Source: Gammaproteobacteria bacterium
Lineage (GTDB): Bacteria > Pseudomonadota > Gammaproteobacteria > HK1
DNA: 64,000 bases
Direction of reading: 5' to 3'
NCBI GenBank assembly: GCA_012103455.1
Contig: WLWT01000001.1
Location: 1,474,001-1,538,000 of the forward strand
Part shown: positions 43,795 to 53,465 of the stretch, piece after piece
How positions within the stretch are numbered: the first letter of the stretch is position 1
Layout of the letters: each line of letters opens with the position of its first letter
Position numbers and translations under genes: made by a program
Notes under the pieces: model-generated
The model's input: the letters and a program-made list of their open reading frames with translations, nothing else
Database searches by the model: none
What the model was told of the DNA's origin: nothing

Positions 43795-45729
43795 TTAGTT
43801 AATCGGATCGACCCCGTCACACTTCATCACATGCGGGAGCGTAAACGGTCCCAACCGCTTTTTGATCTCCGCCTCCAAAGCGGCACGTGCGTCCGCTTTC
43901 ACTCCACTTACCCGTACCGTGGCGAGGCTCCCATGAGTGCCATGGGCGCCCACTTGTATACTGATCTCTACGCCGTCTCCCTCAAGCGTGGACAAAATGC
44001 CCTGGAACACACGCCAGGCCGCATCCCAGCGCAACGCCGGCTTGAACACCTTGCCAACACCGGTCAGCGGGATGGCCGCCATGATGATGAGATCCACAGG
44101 CACAGCGGCCCGTTCAGGCGTTAGCTCACGCACCCGATCCAATAGTTCTTCACGGGTTACTTGGGCGCCGGGCTGTAGCTGTACATAGGCAATTGGCAGT
44201 TCGCCCGCGTAGTCATCCGGTTGTCCAACTAGCGCCGCCACCGCTACCGCCGGATGTTGATACAAAATCTCCTCCACATCCGCCGGATCAATATTGTGAC
44301 CACCGCGGATGACGAGATCCTTAGCCCGGCCCGTTATCCACAGATAACCCTCATCGTCCAAGCGGCCTAAATCACCGGAATTAACCCATCCCGGTTCGAC
44401 GAAAGCGCCGGCATTGTGCGCATCGTTTAAATAACCCGAAAACACGCCAGGGCCAGCCATGGCCACCACACCGATGTCCCCGCTCTCGCAATCGCCGGTG
44501 AAATGGCCTTGCTCATCCAGCTTCACGATGCGCACGGCACTGTAGGGAACGGGATGTCCAACCGAGCCCAAGCGAATGGGCCGGTCCGGATAGCTGAGCG
44601 TGTGTACGCTTGAGGTTTCCGTCATGCCGTAGGCTTCGATGACGGGCTTGCTCAGTAACTTCTGCAAGGTTTCAGCCACGGCGACGGGGATGGCAGAACC
44701 GCCGCCGGAGCTGCTGGTCAAGCTGGACACGTCCGCATCGCCGATGGGCACACCCGCCGCCGCCGCTAGCACCGTGGGTACACCGCCGAAGGTAGACGGT
44801 TTGAAACGATCCACTAAACGCCAAATGTTGGGGATGGCATTAGGATGGCGCCAACCCACCGCCGACAACACCACCAGGGAAGCGCCCCGGCACAGCACAG
44901 CCAAACCCTGGGTCAACGCGCCACCGACGTGAAACAACGGCAACCCGAACAGAATCTTATCGCCCACTTTACCCGGCATCATGAGGCTCATGACCCAGGC
45001 TTGGTACACCTGATTGCCATGGGTGTGCCGCACCAGTTTAGGGGTACCCGTGGTGCCACCTGTATGGAAATAAGCGGCTGTATCGCTGGCGCGGATCGCC
45101 CGGCCACTGGTTAGTCCATCCGCGCTGTGACGCATCATTTGCGTATCGAAGTCCAATACACCCTCAGGCGGCGCGGCACCGCCGCCGACTTGTATTACCA
45201 CCTGTAAGCCGGGCAGTTCGCCGCGTATGGATGCTACCTTCTGCCAGATATCCGACGCCGGATCCGCCGCCAATGTCACCAGCACCTTGGTGTGCGCCGC
45301 GCGCAAAATCTCAGCCAATTGATGGGGTTCGAGCATGGCATTGACCGGGTTGGCAATACCGGCGGCCTCGGCGCCGAACAGGGCATAAAACGCCTGCGGC
45401 ACCAGCGGCAGCAAAATGCTCACCACATCACCGCTACCCACGCCCAGGGCGTAAAACATATTCGCCGTCCGGGTGATATTGCCGAAGAAATCGGCGTGGG
45501 AAATGGCGAGGACCGGCTCATTCGGATCGGCATTGGGCAAGAACTCGATTGCGGGTGCACCCGGATCCACCTGCGCGCCCAGCCGCAGGGCCTCATACGT
45601 GCTCTCGGCGGCAATGCGCTGCGTGTAAGGCGTGGCTGCAAAAGCTTTCAAGTCATCAATACTGGCAAAACCGGGTACCGAGCTAACCAACAACTTATCC
45701 AGGGGGACCGGGGAAGCGGATGTAGACAC
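43795..45729 (-). CDS. Acyl-CoA synthetase, long (644 aa) AMP-binding type
   Basis: 644 residues, with AAGGAG 5 bases before the ATG. The AMP-binding fold shows YFHTGGTTGTPKLVRHTHGN (phosphate loop), EAYGMTETSSVHT, NSGDLGRLDDEGYLWITGRAKDLVIRGGHNI (hinge) and IPLTGVGKVFKPALR with the catalytic Lys. About 70 residues after the usual C-terminal end are extra (GDGVEISIQVGAHG...). The acid substrate is unknown. It stands alone, between the PEP-CTERM gene and an intergenic region. Confidence 0.9.
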   Translation of the reverse strand: MSTSASPVPLDKLLVSSVPGFASIDDLKAFAATPYTQRIAAESTYEALRLGAQVDPGAPAIEFLPNADPNEPVLAISHADFFGNITRTANMFYALGVGSGDVVSILLPLVPQAFYALFGAEAAGIANPVNAMLEPHQLAEILRAAHTKVLVTLAADPASDIWQKVASIRGELPGLQVVIQVGGGAAPPEGVLDFDTQMMRHSADGLTSGRAIRASDTAAYFHTGGTTGTPKLVRHTHGNQVYQAWVMSLMMPGKVGDKILFGLPLFHVGGALTQGLAVLCRGASLVVLSAVGWRHPNAIPNIWRLVDRFKPSTFGGVPTVLAAAAGVPIGDADVSSLTSSSGGGSAIPVAVAETLQKLLSKPVIEAYGMTETSSVHTLSYPDRPIRLGSVGHPVPYSAVRIVKLDEQGHFTGDCESGDIGVVAMAGPGVFSGYLNDAHNAGAFVEPGWVNSGDLGRLDDEGYLWITGRAKDLVIRGGHNIDPADVEEILYQHPAVAVAALVGQPDDYAGELPIAYVQLQPGAQVTREELLDRVRELTPERAAVPVDLIIMAAIPLTGVGKVFKPALRWDAAWRVFQGILSTLEGDGVEISIQVGAHGTHGSLATVRVSGVKADARAALEAEIKKRLGPFTLPHVMKCDGVDPIN

Positions 45730-46241
45730 ATAATTCTCCTTAACTGACTCTCCAGTATGGCGGGCACCGGAATACCAAGCGGCGAGCGGCTAAAGGCTAA
45801 GCTGCCGAGACATACGCCGTCGTACAACGGCGCAACTCCCGGCGTCGTGTGAGATCGTAGCGGCATCGACGCGCTGTGCCCTTCCATCGCGACGGCAGGT
45901 AAAGCCCGCAAAACCCGCCGCCCTAGCCGTGCTACCTTCGATGACGGTAGCGGGTACCTCAAGATGCTGCAATTCAATTGTGTTCAGCGAGGGCACGATA
46001 ATGCCCATTTTCCGGTAGCAGCCACACCGGCGCGGCGCGCAAGAGCAGTGAGCACCGAATGCAAAACGAAGTCTGCTGTCCGCACAGCCAAAGCCGGGCA
46101 TCGCATCATCGCCACACCACCGCAAAGACATACCGTAGGGGTCGGGTGTGGAACTCGGTAAGGCCGCAAGTGGCGGGGATCCGGAAGTGAATTTCTGCGA
46201 TCATGTTATGTTAGTCATCGTCAATCATCGGCTGCAAAACC
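45730..46241. other. Intergenic region with a possible racemase-family shred
   Basis: About 510 bases. On the minus strand near 45950-46010 the sequence KMGIIVPSLNTIELQHLEVPA resembles the start of Asp/Glu racemase or maleate isomerase proteins, but it is only about 20 residues long. The rest shows no gene. Confidence 0.4.
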
Positions 46242-46946
46242 GTGCAAGAATCGAGCAAAACCGCGGCATTAGCCAGCGCCATAGGCGTTGCCGCCTGTGT
46301 GTCTATAGCCGCCGGCATCGCCGGTATCCACGCCAGCGTGCTGATGCCGCTACATGGATTTCTCATCTTCGCCGGTGCCATCGCCATAGGCGGCCTGCTA
46401 TCGCTGATGCTGGGCTTGAGCGGTCTTTTTATCACCCGCAAACACACCGGTGCAGCCGCCAGAAGAAAAGCCATTACAGGTACTCTGATCGGCGCCGCCC
46501 TGGTGGCGGCATTGGCAGCTATAGTGATCGATGGCCGCCAGTATCCGCGCATCAATGACATCACAACCGACGTAGACGATCCGCCCGGTTTCTCTAGCGA
46601 TGCGATACCAGCCTATCCCGATGCATTCAAAGCGCTGGTGAAACAACACTATCCCGACTTGCAGACCTATCGGGCCGATGCGGCGCCCGAGCGTGCATTC
46701 AGCCGTGCTCAAGCGGCGGCGGCACTGCAATGGACCCTCACCGAGGCCGATGCGGCCGCCGGCATCATCGAAGCGACTGACACCAGCGCTTTGTTTCAAT
46801 TCGTGGATGATATCGTGGTGAGGATCCGCCCCGATGGCACTGGCTCGGCCTTGGACGTGCGCTCACGATCGCGCGATGGGCGTGGCGATTTCGGCGTCAA
46901 CGCGAAGCGGATACGGGCATTTATCAACCAGCTCAAGGGCGCCTGA
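46242..46946 (+). CDS. DUF1499 protein with N-terminal membrane helices
   Basis: 234 residues with a GTG start. Three hydrophobic helices (residues 8-30, 36-62, 78-95) precede a DUF1499 domain: RINDITTDVDDPPGF at its start and DDIVVRIRPDGTGSALDVRSRSRDGRGDFGVNAKRIRAF at its end. The domain's role is unknown. A MITE begins 17 bases after the stop. Confidence 0.82.
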   Translation: MQESSKTAALASAIGVAACVSIAAGIAGIHASVLMPLHGFLIFAGAIAIGGLLSLMLGLSGLFITRKHTGAAARRKAITGTLIGAALVAALAAIVIDGRQYPRINDITTDVDDPPGFSSDAIPAYPDAFKALVKQHYPDLQTYRADAAPERAFSRAQAAAALQWTLTEADAAAGIIEATDTSALFQFVDDIVVRIRPDGTGSALDVRSRSRDGRGDFGVNAKRIRAFINQLKGA

Positions 46947-46963
46947 CGCCTCATTGGATTCAA

Positions 46964-47104
46964 GGGCGCCGCTAAAAATAGTCATTTTTTCGTGAGTGCA
47001 AGAAAGCACCGCGCGCACAACCGCAGCGTATAGGTGATACCTGAGGATTCGAGCACGGCGCTGACGCCGCAATCGCGGAACAAGTGCATTTTTAGCAGGT
47101 GCCC
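46964..47104 (-). mobile_element. MITE copy 4 (141 bp, inverted), TSD TCAA
   Basis: The family in reverse orientation relative to copies 1-3. Flanked by TCAA at 46960-46963 and 47105-47108. It lies between the converging ends of the DUF1499 gene (plus) and the DUF1989 gene (minus), where it could form a strong RNA hairpin at both 3' ends. Confidence 0.94.
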
Positions 47105-47127
47105 TCAAGCATAACCGCCAAAATAAG

Positions 47128-47973
47128 CTAGCCGTGGGTGCGGGAGTATCCGTTCGGCTTCGGACTATGCCAATCTTCAAGCGCCGCCGCGTCGGGCGCA
47201 TAGATCTCCACCTGTAACGCAAAACACGGCGCCTCATCGTCCGAATGCGATGCTCCGCAATCTCCACCTGTACAGGCCGACAAGGCCGCCAGCAAATCGA
47301 TCTCCGCGAAGAACTCGATGAAATCGCCCGGCCTGACCGGACTCGCTTTCATGAAATACTGGTGGGTGTTTCGGGTAAAGCCGGTGCACATGAAGACATT
47401 CAGCACGTCATGCACGTACGGCTCCGCTTCTACTAGGGCCATTTGTTTGTGCGCCGCGAGCGCACGGGTCAGATTGGAGTGGCAACAGTAGTGGTAAGCA
47501 ACACCATGCAGCATGAAATTGGTATACGGATCGCAGCGCGTGCCGATAACATCGTGCACTCCGGCACCATCGCCGTCCCATCCGTACCAGCCAAGCGTGT
47601 CATGGGTAATCGTGGCCATGGGGCGAAGACCGGGCAGGTTGCTCCAGAGCCTATCCCCCGTCGTGACATGAGTGGCATGCAGTTGCCGTGTCTTGCCGCT
47701 GAAGAACCGCTCATTTAAACAATGGGCGCTCCACAGATTCAAATCGCCCACCTGCGGGCCTTCCACACTGACGATACGAAAAACATGGCCGGCGGGCACC
47801 TCGAAGGCGCGGGCATCGCGCGGCGGGATTCGAATCGTATCGCTAAGGGTTAGCGCCTCGCGCACGGCGCCATAGAAGGCGGCATCGAAAGGGGGCAGCG
47901 CATCGACGTCATAGCAGATGATCGGGCGTGCCATGCGCCGTTGACCGGCATCCGCGGGGGGTGTAGTGGTCAT
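47128..47973 (-). CDS. DUF1989 (urea carboxylase-associated) protein
   Basis: 281 residues from the ATG at 47973, preceded by GGGAG. DUF1989 features: IRIPPRDARAFEVPAGHVFRIVSVEGPQVGDLNLWSAH, LWSNLPGLRPMATITHDTLGWYG, NFMLHGVAYHYCCHSNLTRAL and DVLNVFMCTGF. A Cys-rich segment, ACTGGDCGASHSDDEAPCFALQVEIY, near the end may bind metal. Family members accompany urea carboxylase and guanidine or carbamate degradation; no such gene is near, so the role here is open. Confidence 0.82.
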   Translation of the reverse strand: MTTTPPADAGQRRMARPIICYDVDALPPFDAAFYGAVREALTLSDTIRIPPRDARAFEVPAGHVFRIVSVEGPQVGDLNLWSAHCLNERFFSGKTRQLHATHVTTGDRLWSNLPGLRPMATITHDTLGWYGWDGDGAGVHDVIGTRCDPYTNFMLHGVAYHYCCHSNLTRALAAHKQMALVEAEPYVHDVLNVFMCTGFTRNTHQYFMKASPVRPGDFIEFFAEIDLLAALSACTGGDCGASHSDDEAPCFALQVEIYAPDAAALEDWHSPKPNGYSRTHG

Positions 47974-48095
47974 CGTTTTCTCCCGTTTATTCGCTCCCGC
48001 CGGGCAAATGTGGCATGCGCCCGCCAAGGGCACAAAAAGGAACATTGGCCGGTAAACTACGCAGCAAAGATACACCAGCGACTCCGTATCATGTT

Positions 48096-48365
48096 ATGAG
48101 TAAGCTTTACCGGGAAATGCGCAAAGGTGAAGGGCCACACCTGCCCGTGGCATCAGTCAGGGAACAACTCGGTCATTTGCGGGTACCCACCTTGCCCGCC
48201 TAGGGGCGCTTCGAGAGACGTTTCGCATCGCACCGCGAATACGCTGAAACGGCGATACCGGGTTTAAGAGTCGAAGCGTTGGACGCCGGCCACGCCGTCA
48301 ACGTTCAAGACGCGGACCGCTTCAATGACGTGGCGCGGAATTTCATCACGCAACCTATAAACTAG
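48096..48365 (+). pseudogene. Alpha/beta-hydrolase, C-terminal fragment with stop
   Basis: One frame encodes SVREQLGHLRVPTLPA, a TAG at 48201-48203, then GRFERRF and LRVEALDAGHAVNVQDADRFNDVARNFI, the C-terminus of an alpha/beta-hydrolase with the catalytic His in AGH. The nucleophile half is absent. It ends just before the acyl-CoA synthetase gene. Confidence 0.75.
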
Positions 48366-48398
48366 GACGACATGAGCAACCGCGAGGAGTGAATAGCG

Positions 48399-49958
48399 GT
48401 GAGTGCATACACCCCGCCCGCCAGTGTTCTTGCTGCGGGACAAAGCCATATAGGTGCGCTATTTCATAGCGCCCATCAAGCCCATCCACAACATACCGCT
48501 ATTACCGATGGGGATAGAGTCTTCACTTACGCGCAACTGGAAGAGCGTAGCAACCGGCTGGCTCATTATCTACTGGGCCAGTGTTTGCCGACCGGGGGTC
48601 TGGCAACCAGGGGTCTGACAACAGGCGATCGGGTGGCCATCTTGGCGGCCAATTGCGCCGAATACTTCGAGCTGGAGCTAGCCGCGGCCAAGAGCGGACT
48701 CATCGTCGCCGCTTTGAATTGGCGTTTAGGGGGTCGGGAACTACAGCACTGTATCGATCTGGTCAGTCCCAAACTGGGGTTTGTGTCACCTAAGTTTTTA
48801 GACCATTTGAACCGCTTGGAGCTACATGGCATGCCGGTGATCACCTTCGGTGATGCTTACGAATCGGCACTGGCCAAAGCCGATCCCACATATCCCGGCA
48901 AAGAGATACCAGCGGAAACGGGATTGGTCATTCTCTACACCAGTGGCACCACGGGCTTGCCCAAAGGCGCGCTCATCAGTCACCGCGCCATGCTCGCACG
49001 GGGCCTGATCTTCACATCGGAAATCGTCGTCCCCCGCTACGATCATTTCGTCGCCTGGGCGCCTATGTATCACATGGCTTCCACCGATCAGGGCTTAGCG
49101 TATTTGCTGCGCGGCGGCACGGTGCATATGGTTGACGGCTATCAACCCGATTGCATCATCGATCTCATCGAACAGTTCCCCATGCGCTGGCTGCTCTTGA
49201 TGCCGGGGATGATCGCAAGCTTTATCGAAGCGGTGACGGCGCGCCAGCCATCCATCAAAGGACTAGGCTGTATAGGGGCCATGGCCGATCTGATCCCGCG
49301 GCAAGAAATCGCCGAGGTGACAGCGCTGTTAAATGCGCCTTTTTTGAATACCTTCGGCGCCACCGAAACCGGTCTTGGCCCAGCCACCGGCGCGTTCATT
49401 GACATCGGTACGGCGCCGGAGCGTTTGCCTAAACGGCAGACAGCGTTTTGTGATATACGGCTGGTAGATGCGGATGACAACGAAGTGCCGGTGGGTGTGC
49501 CCGGTGAAGTTTCGATCACGGGGCCATCCCTGTTCAGCGGCTATTGGAACAGCGGCGAAGTCAATCGAGAAGATTTTCGCGGCGGCCGCTTTCACATGGG
49601 CGATGTTCTGCGGCGCAACGCCGATGGCACGCTCGAGTACGTGGACCGCGTGAAATACATGATCAAATCGGGCGGTGAAAATATTTATCCTGCCGAGATC
49701 GAGCAAGTCATCTGCGCCGATGAACGCATAGAAACCGCCGTGGTGGTACGCAAACCCGATGCCCGCTGGGGCGAGATACCGGTTCTATTCGTGGTGCCAC
49801 GGGATGAGTCCTTAACACCCGCCCAGATCACGGCGCTTTGCGATCGCGAGCTATCGCGCTATAAGCGGCCGCGGGAGATCTATTTCGTGACGGATGAAGA
49901 GCTGCCCCGCTCCACCACCGGGAAGATCCAGCGGCATATGCTGGAGGCGCGGGTGTAG
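48399..49958 (+). CDS. Acyl-CoA synthetase (AMP-binding, 519 aa)
   Basis: 519 residues with a GTG start and GAGGAG 9 bases upstream. Clear motifs: VILYTSGTTGLPKGALISH, NTFGATETGLGP, HMGDVLRRNADGTLEYVDRVKYMIKSGGENIYP and LPRSTTGKIQRHML with the catalytic Lys. An imperfect 15-bp duplication (48596-48625) inserts a repeat, GGLATRGLTTG, in frame within the N-terminal domain. Likely a medium- or long-chain fatty acid or aromatic acid CoA ligase. It may work with the CaiB and thiolase genes downstream, but no operon joins them. Confidence 0.9.
   Translation: MSAYTPPASVLAAGQSHIGALFHSAHQAHPQHTAITDGDRVFTYAQLEERSNRLAHYLLGQCLPTGGLATRGLTTGDRVAILAANCAEYFELELAAAKSGLIVAALNWRLGGRELQHCIDLVSPKLGFVSPKFLDHLNRLELHGMPVITFGDAYESALAKADPTYPGKEIPAETGLVILYTSGTTGLPKGALISHRAMLARGLIFTSEIVVPRYDHFVAWAPMYHMASTDQGLAYLLRGGTVHMVDGYQPDCIIDLIEQFPMRWLLLMPGMIASFIEAVTARQPSIKGLGCIGAMADLIPRQEIAEVTALLNAPFLNTFGATETGLGPATGAFIDIGTAPERLPKRQTAFCDIRLVDADDNEVPVGVPGEVSITGPSLFSGYWNSGEVNREDFRGGRFHMGDVLRRNADGTLEYVDRVKYMIKSGGENIYPAEIEQVICADERIETAVVVRKPDARWGEIPVLFVVPRDESLTPAQITALCDRELSRYKRPREIYFVTDEELPRSTTGKIQRHMLEARV
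48596..48625. repeat. 15-bp imperfect in-frame duplication in the acyl-CoA synthetase
   Basis: ggggtctggcaacca is followed directly by ggggtctgacaacag, 13 of 15 identical, lengthening a surface loop by five residues. Confidence 0.8.
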
Positions 49959-50113
49959 GCCGGCTGTTTCCTTTCTCTTCTTTCCGATGCACACCTGGCA
50001 AAGCGCCAAATCCCCAGCGTTGGCCGCTCCCGGCGCCCGCACCTGAGCGGCGGCCCAGACCGGTTTTAGTGACTTAGGTTCCCTAGTCTCCCAGCCAAAA
50101 ACCGGCTTTGTCC

Positions 50114-51826
50114 TCAAGCGCGCTGCGCCGCAGGACCGCGTATCAATCGACCGGGCAGTGCACCGGTGTGCTCACCATGACGCAATACCACCTCACCACC
50201 GACAATAGTGGCTGCAAAACCATCGGCTTTTTGCACTAAGCGCCTGGCACCTGCCGGCAAGTCGTAGCTCACATAAGGCATCCGCGGTGCCACCGTGTCC
50301 GGGTTGAACACGTTCAGATCAGCGATGAAACCCTCCCGCAGCAGACCCCGGTCGCGCAGTCGCCAATGGGAGGCGGGTGAGAAGGTCAGCATGTTCACTG
50401 CTTCTTCCAGGGTCACAGCCTGCTTTTCCCGCAGCCAATAAGCCAACACGTGGGTTTGCAGGGAAGAATCCATGATCTGCGAGACATGGGCGCCGGAATC
50501 GGAGAAAGTCACTACCGAGCGGGGATGCTTCATCATTGCCAACACTTGGTCCTGATCCTCGTTGAAAAGCGGCTGGTTGAAGAGTGCCTTCATGTCCTTC
50601 TCAACGGCCAGATCCATCATCAGTTCCACCGGATGCACACCTCTTTGCGCCGCCACTTCAGCCACCGTTCCAAATGGCGGCGACGGACGGTCCATCACGA
50701 ACATCCAATCGAAATCCGGGCGCCGCGCCTCGGCCCCGACCCTGCGTTCGCTACCGGCCGGTGCATTCTCGAACGCCTGTACCAGCCGCGCCCGCATGGC
50801 CGGATCTTGAAAAGCGGCTTTCTGCTCGGCCAACGGTTTCTTGCGCAGATCCGACCACACCGGCAACCGGTCCAGGGAGGTGGTTGTCTCGAAGGACAAC
50901 ACCACACTCAAGGAGCGGCTATGCACTTGCACGAACATGCGCCCTCCCGCCGCCGCCGCCTCGTCGGTAATATTGAAGAAATGCGGCCACACCTCCGGCG
51001 CCCGCCGGCTGGCGAACATGCCGTAGGTCACCGGCACCCCGGTGTCCACAGCCAGCGCTTTCAACCGGTTCAGATAATCGCGTATCACCTCCGGATCGCG
51101 CCCGGTGTCCTCGCTGGCGATCTCGAACACACCCGCGTTCATTTCACCCATAACCCCCACCAGCGCGCGCACTTCATCCCAGTTGGCCAGGCGGCTGGCC
51201 ACGGGCCGTGCATCCGGTGTTTGATGGTTACGGGTGCGTGAGGTGGTAAAACCCATGGCCCCCGCGCGGATGGCGTCGCGCACTTCGCGCTGCATGGCCT
51301 CCACATCGGTGGCGCTCGCCTCTTCCTCGAACGCCCGCTCGCCCATGACGTAGGTGCGCAGCGCGCAATGACCGACATAACAAGCGTAGTTGATACCCTT
51401 GGGCAATGCCTCCACGGCGTCCAGGTACTCCGGGAACGTCTCCCAGGTCCAATGGATGCCCGCCTCCATGGCCGCCGGCGAGATGTCCTCGGCCCGCTCC
51501 AGGTTGCGCATCACCAGATCTTTTTCATCTTTGCGGCAGGGCGCCAAGGTGAAGCCGCAATTGCCCATGATGACGGAGGTGACACCGTGGTAGCACGAGC
51601 ATGTACCCAGCGGATCCCAGGACACCTGCGCGTCCATGTGGGTGTGGCCGTCGATAAAGCCGGGCGAGACCACGTGTCCTTCGGCGTCTACGACTTCCTT
51701 GGCCGGCGCCTTGATGCGCCCGATGCTGGCGACGCGCCCGTGCGCTACGCCTACGTCGGCCCGGTAAGCAGGCATACCCGACCCATCGACTAAAGTGCCG
51801 TTCTTGATGACCAGATCGTATTTCAT
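50114..51826 (-). CDS. N-acyl-D-amino-acid deacylase-like amidohydrolase
   Basis: 570 residues from the ATG at 51826 (MKYDLVIKNG). Amidohydrolase fold with the metal-binding GFIDGHTHMDAQ (His61, His63), MGNCGFTLAP, TSRTRNHQTPDARPV, and the late catalytic Asp in VTFSDSGAHVS near residue 443, ending with the usual DLNVFNPDTV sandwich strand. These enzymes hydrolyse N-acylated D-amino acids or related amides. It is divergent from an FAD-dependent oxidoreductase gene that might act on the released amine. Confidence 0.87.
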   Translation of the reverse strand: MKYDLVIKNGTLVDGSGMPAYRADVGVAHGRVASIGRIKAPAKEVVDAEGHVVSPGFIDGHTHMDAQVSWDPLGTCSCYHGVTSVIMGNCGFTLAPCRKDEKDLVMRNLERAEDISPAAMEAGIHWTWETFPEYLDAVEALPKGINYACYVGHCALRTYVMGERAFEEEASATDVEAMQREVRDAIRAGAMGFTTSRTRNHQTPDARPVASRLANWDEVRALVGVMGEMNAGVFEIASEDTGRDPEVIRDYLNRLKALAVDTGVPVTYGMFASRRAPEVWPHFFNITDEAAAAGGRMFVQVHSRSLSVVLSFETTTSLDRLPVWSDLRKKPLAEQKAAFQDPAMRARLVQAFENAPAGSERRVGAEARRPDFDWMFVMDRPSPPFGTVAEVAAQRGVHPVELMMDLAVEKDMKALFNQPLFNEDQDQVLAMMKHPRSVVTFSDSGAHVSQIMDSSLQTHVLAYWLREKQAVTLEEAVNMLTFSPASHWRLRDRGLLREGFIADLNVFNPDTVAPRMPYVSYDLPAGARRLVQKADGFAATIVGGEVVLRHGEHTGALPGRLIRGPAAQRA

Positions 51827-51990
51827 GGCAGTGGCCCCCGTGCTCACCGGTATTTTCGCCGCCATTCAATACTAGCGCGGCCACCCATTCCTTGTGATGC
51901 GTATTGGCATTAGCTGCCAGATACTTCGCCAGCCCCCTGCCCACACCGTACAATTACGCGGCCCGCCTCAGACCCATTGTGAGAACCCCC

Positions 51991-53205
51991 ATGGCGCTTA
52001 CCCCCCTATCCTCGGAACCCAGACACGCCTCTTACGACGTGATCATCGTCGGCGGCGCCATGATCGGCTCATCATCAGCCTGGTGGTTATCGGCCAATCC
52101 GGACTTCAATGGCCGCGTGCTGGTGGTGGAAAAAGATCCGAGCTACCAATGGTGCTCCACCGCCCACACCAATAGCTGCATCCGCCAACAGTTCTCCAAC
52201 GAGACCAACGTGCGCATCTCGCAATTCGGCGCCGAGTTCATCAAGAGCTTCAGGGAGCGCCTGGGCGGCGATCCGGAGGTACCGCACATCGTGCTGCAAA
52301 GCTACGGTTACATGTACCTGGCAGACAACGAGGCCTTCGCCGCTATGCTCCGGGCCAACCAAACAACACAGGCCGCCTGCGGCGGCGCCACCCGCATCAT
52401 GACCCCCGATGAAATCGCCGCCGCCTATCCGTTTTACAACTTGGACGGGATCGTCTGCGGCAGCCACAACCCGGTGGACGAGGGCTATTTCGACGGCGCC
52501 ACCATGTTCGACTGGTGGCGGCGCAAAGCACGGCAAAACGGCGTGGAATATCTCGCCAATGAGGTGACCGGCATCAACCGTCATGGTGACCGGGTCGCAT
52601 CGGTGACTTTGCGCTCCGGTGAGATCATCGCCGCCGGACACGTGGTCAACGCCTCTGGGCCACGGGCCGCCGTCACGGCGCGCATGGCTGGTCTGTACAT
52701 CCCCGTTGAACCCCGGCGCCGCTACACCTTCATTTTCGATGCGCAAAAGCCCCTGGATAGGGATCTGCCCCTGACCATCGATCCGTCAGGGGTACATGTG
52801 CGCACCGATGGCCGCTATTACTTATGCGGTTGCCGGCCGGATGAGGATCCAGCGGTGGATTTCGATGACTTCTACTTGGACGACAGCATCTGGGAAGAGA
52901 AAGTATGGCCCGCCATCGCCCACCGGGTGCCAGCCTTCGAGGCGGTCAAAGTGACCAACGCTTGGGCCGGCCATTACGCGTATAACGTGTTGGACCATAA
53001 CGCCATCATCGGCCCGCACCCGGAAGTCGCCAACTTCGTGTTCGTCAACGGCTTCTCCGGCCATGGCTTCCAGCAATCGCCAGCCATGGGCCGGGGGGTC
53101 TCGGAGATCATCGCTTATGGTGAATTCCGGGAGTTGGATCTGACGCCGCTAGGCTACGAGCGGGTGATGCGCAATGAACCGCTGCTGGAGAATGCTGTGA
53201 TTTAA
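51991..53205 (+). CDS. DAO-family FAD-dependent oxidoreductase
   Basis: 404 residues from the ATG at 51991. The FAD-binding start SYDVIIVGGAMIGSSSAWWL, VVEKDPSYQWCSTAHTNSCIRQQFS, and the C-terminal AGHYAYNVLDHNAIIGPHPEVANFVFVNGFSGHGFQQSPAMGRG are typical of sarcosine/dimethylglycine oxidase-type proteins. No folate-binding (GcvT) domain is fused. The substrate is probably a secondary or tertiary amine or a D-amino acid. It lies divergently next to a D-aminoacylase-like gene, 164 bases away, and a shared promoter region is likely. Confidence 0.87.
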   Translation: MALTPLSSEPRHASYDVIIVGGAMIGSSSAWWLSANPDFNGRVLVVEKDPSYQWCSTAHTNSCIRQQFSNETNVRISQFGAEFIKSFRERLGGDPEVPHIVLQSYGYMYLADNEAFAAMLRANQTTQAACGGATRIMTPDEIAAAYPFYNLDGIVCGSHNPVDEGYFDGATMFDWWRRKARQNGVEYLANEVTGINRHGDRVASVTLRSGEIIAAGHVVNASGPRAAVTARMAGLYIPVEPRRRYTFIFDAQKPLDRDLPLTIDPSGVHVRTDGRYYLCGCRPDEDPAVDFDDFYLDDSIWEEKVWPAIAHRVPAFEAVKVTNAWAGHYAYNVLDHNAIIGPHPEVANFVFVNGFSGHGFQQSPAMGRGVSEIIAYGEFRELDLTPLGYERVMRNEPLLENAVI

Positions 53206-53325
53206 GTTGATGGGCCGTCAGGCAGTGGGCCGTCAGCGCTCATACAAGTCGGTAGGAACACGCAACACGTGGCAAAAAAATTGGGTTCGAGAAAGCGGAC
53301 GGTGGTGGCGCGTGTCCATACAGAA

Positions 53326-53465
53326 GGGCGCCTCTAAAAATAGTAATGTTTTCGTGAGTGCAAGGAAGCACCGCGCGCAGAACCGCAGTGTATAGGTGAT
53401 ACATGAGGATTCGAGCACGGCGCTGACGCCGCAATCGCGGTAAAAGTGCATTTTTAGAGGTGCCC
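53326..53465 (-). mobile_element. MITE copy 5 (140 bp, inverted)
   Basis: Reverse orientation, with a near-perfect terminal repeat at the right end and one changed base at the left (GGGCGCCTCTAAAAAT). The flanks are AGAA (53322-53325) and TGAA (53466-53469), a target duplication with one base altered. It lies 120 bases after the FAD oxidoreductase gene. Confidence 0.92.

Noticed and set aside
49959..50113. Small minus-strand gene between the acyl-CoA synthetase and the amidohydrolase
   Set aside because: A short open stretch with no recognisable similarity, no ribosome-binding site, and low-complexity composition.
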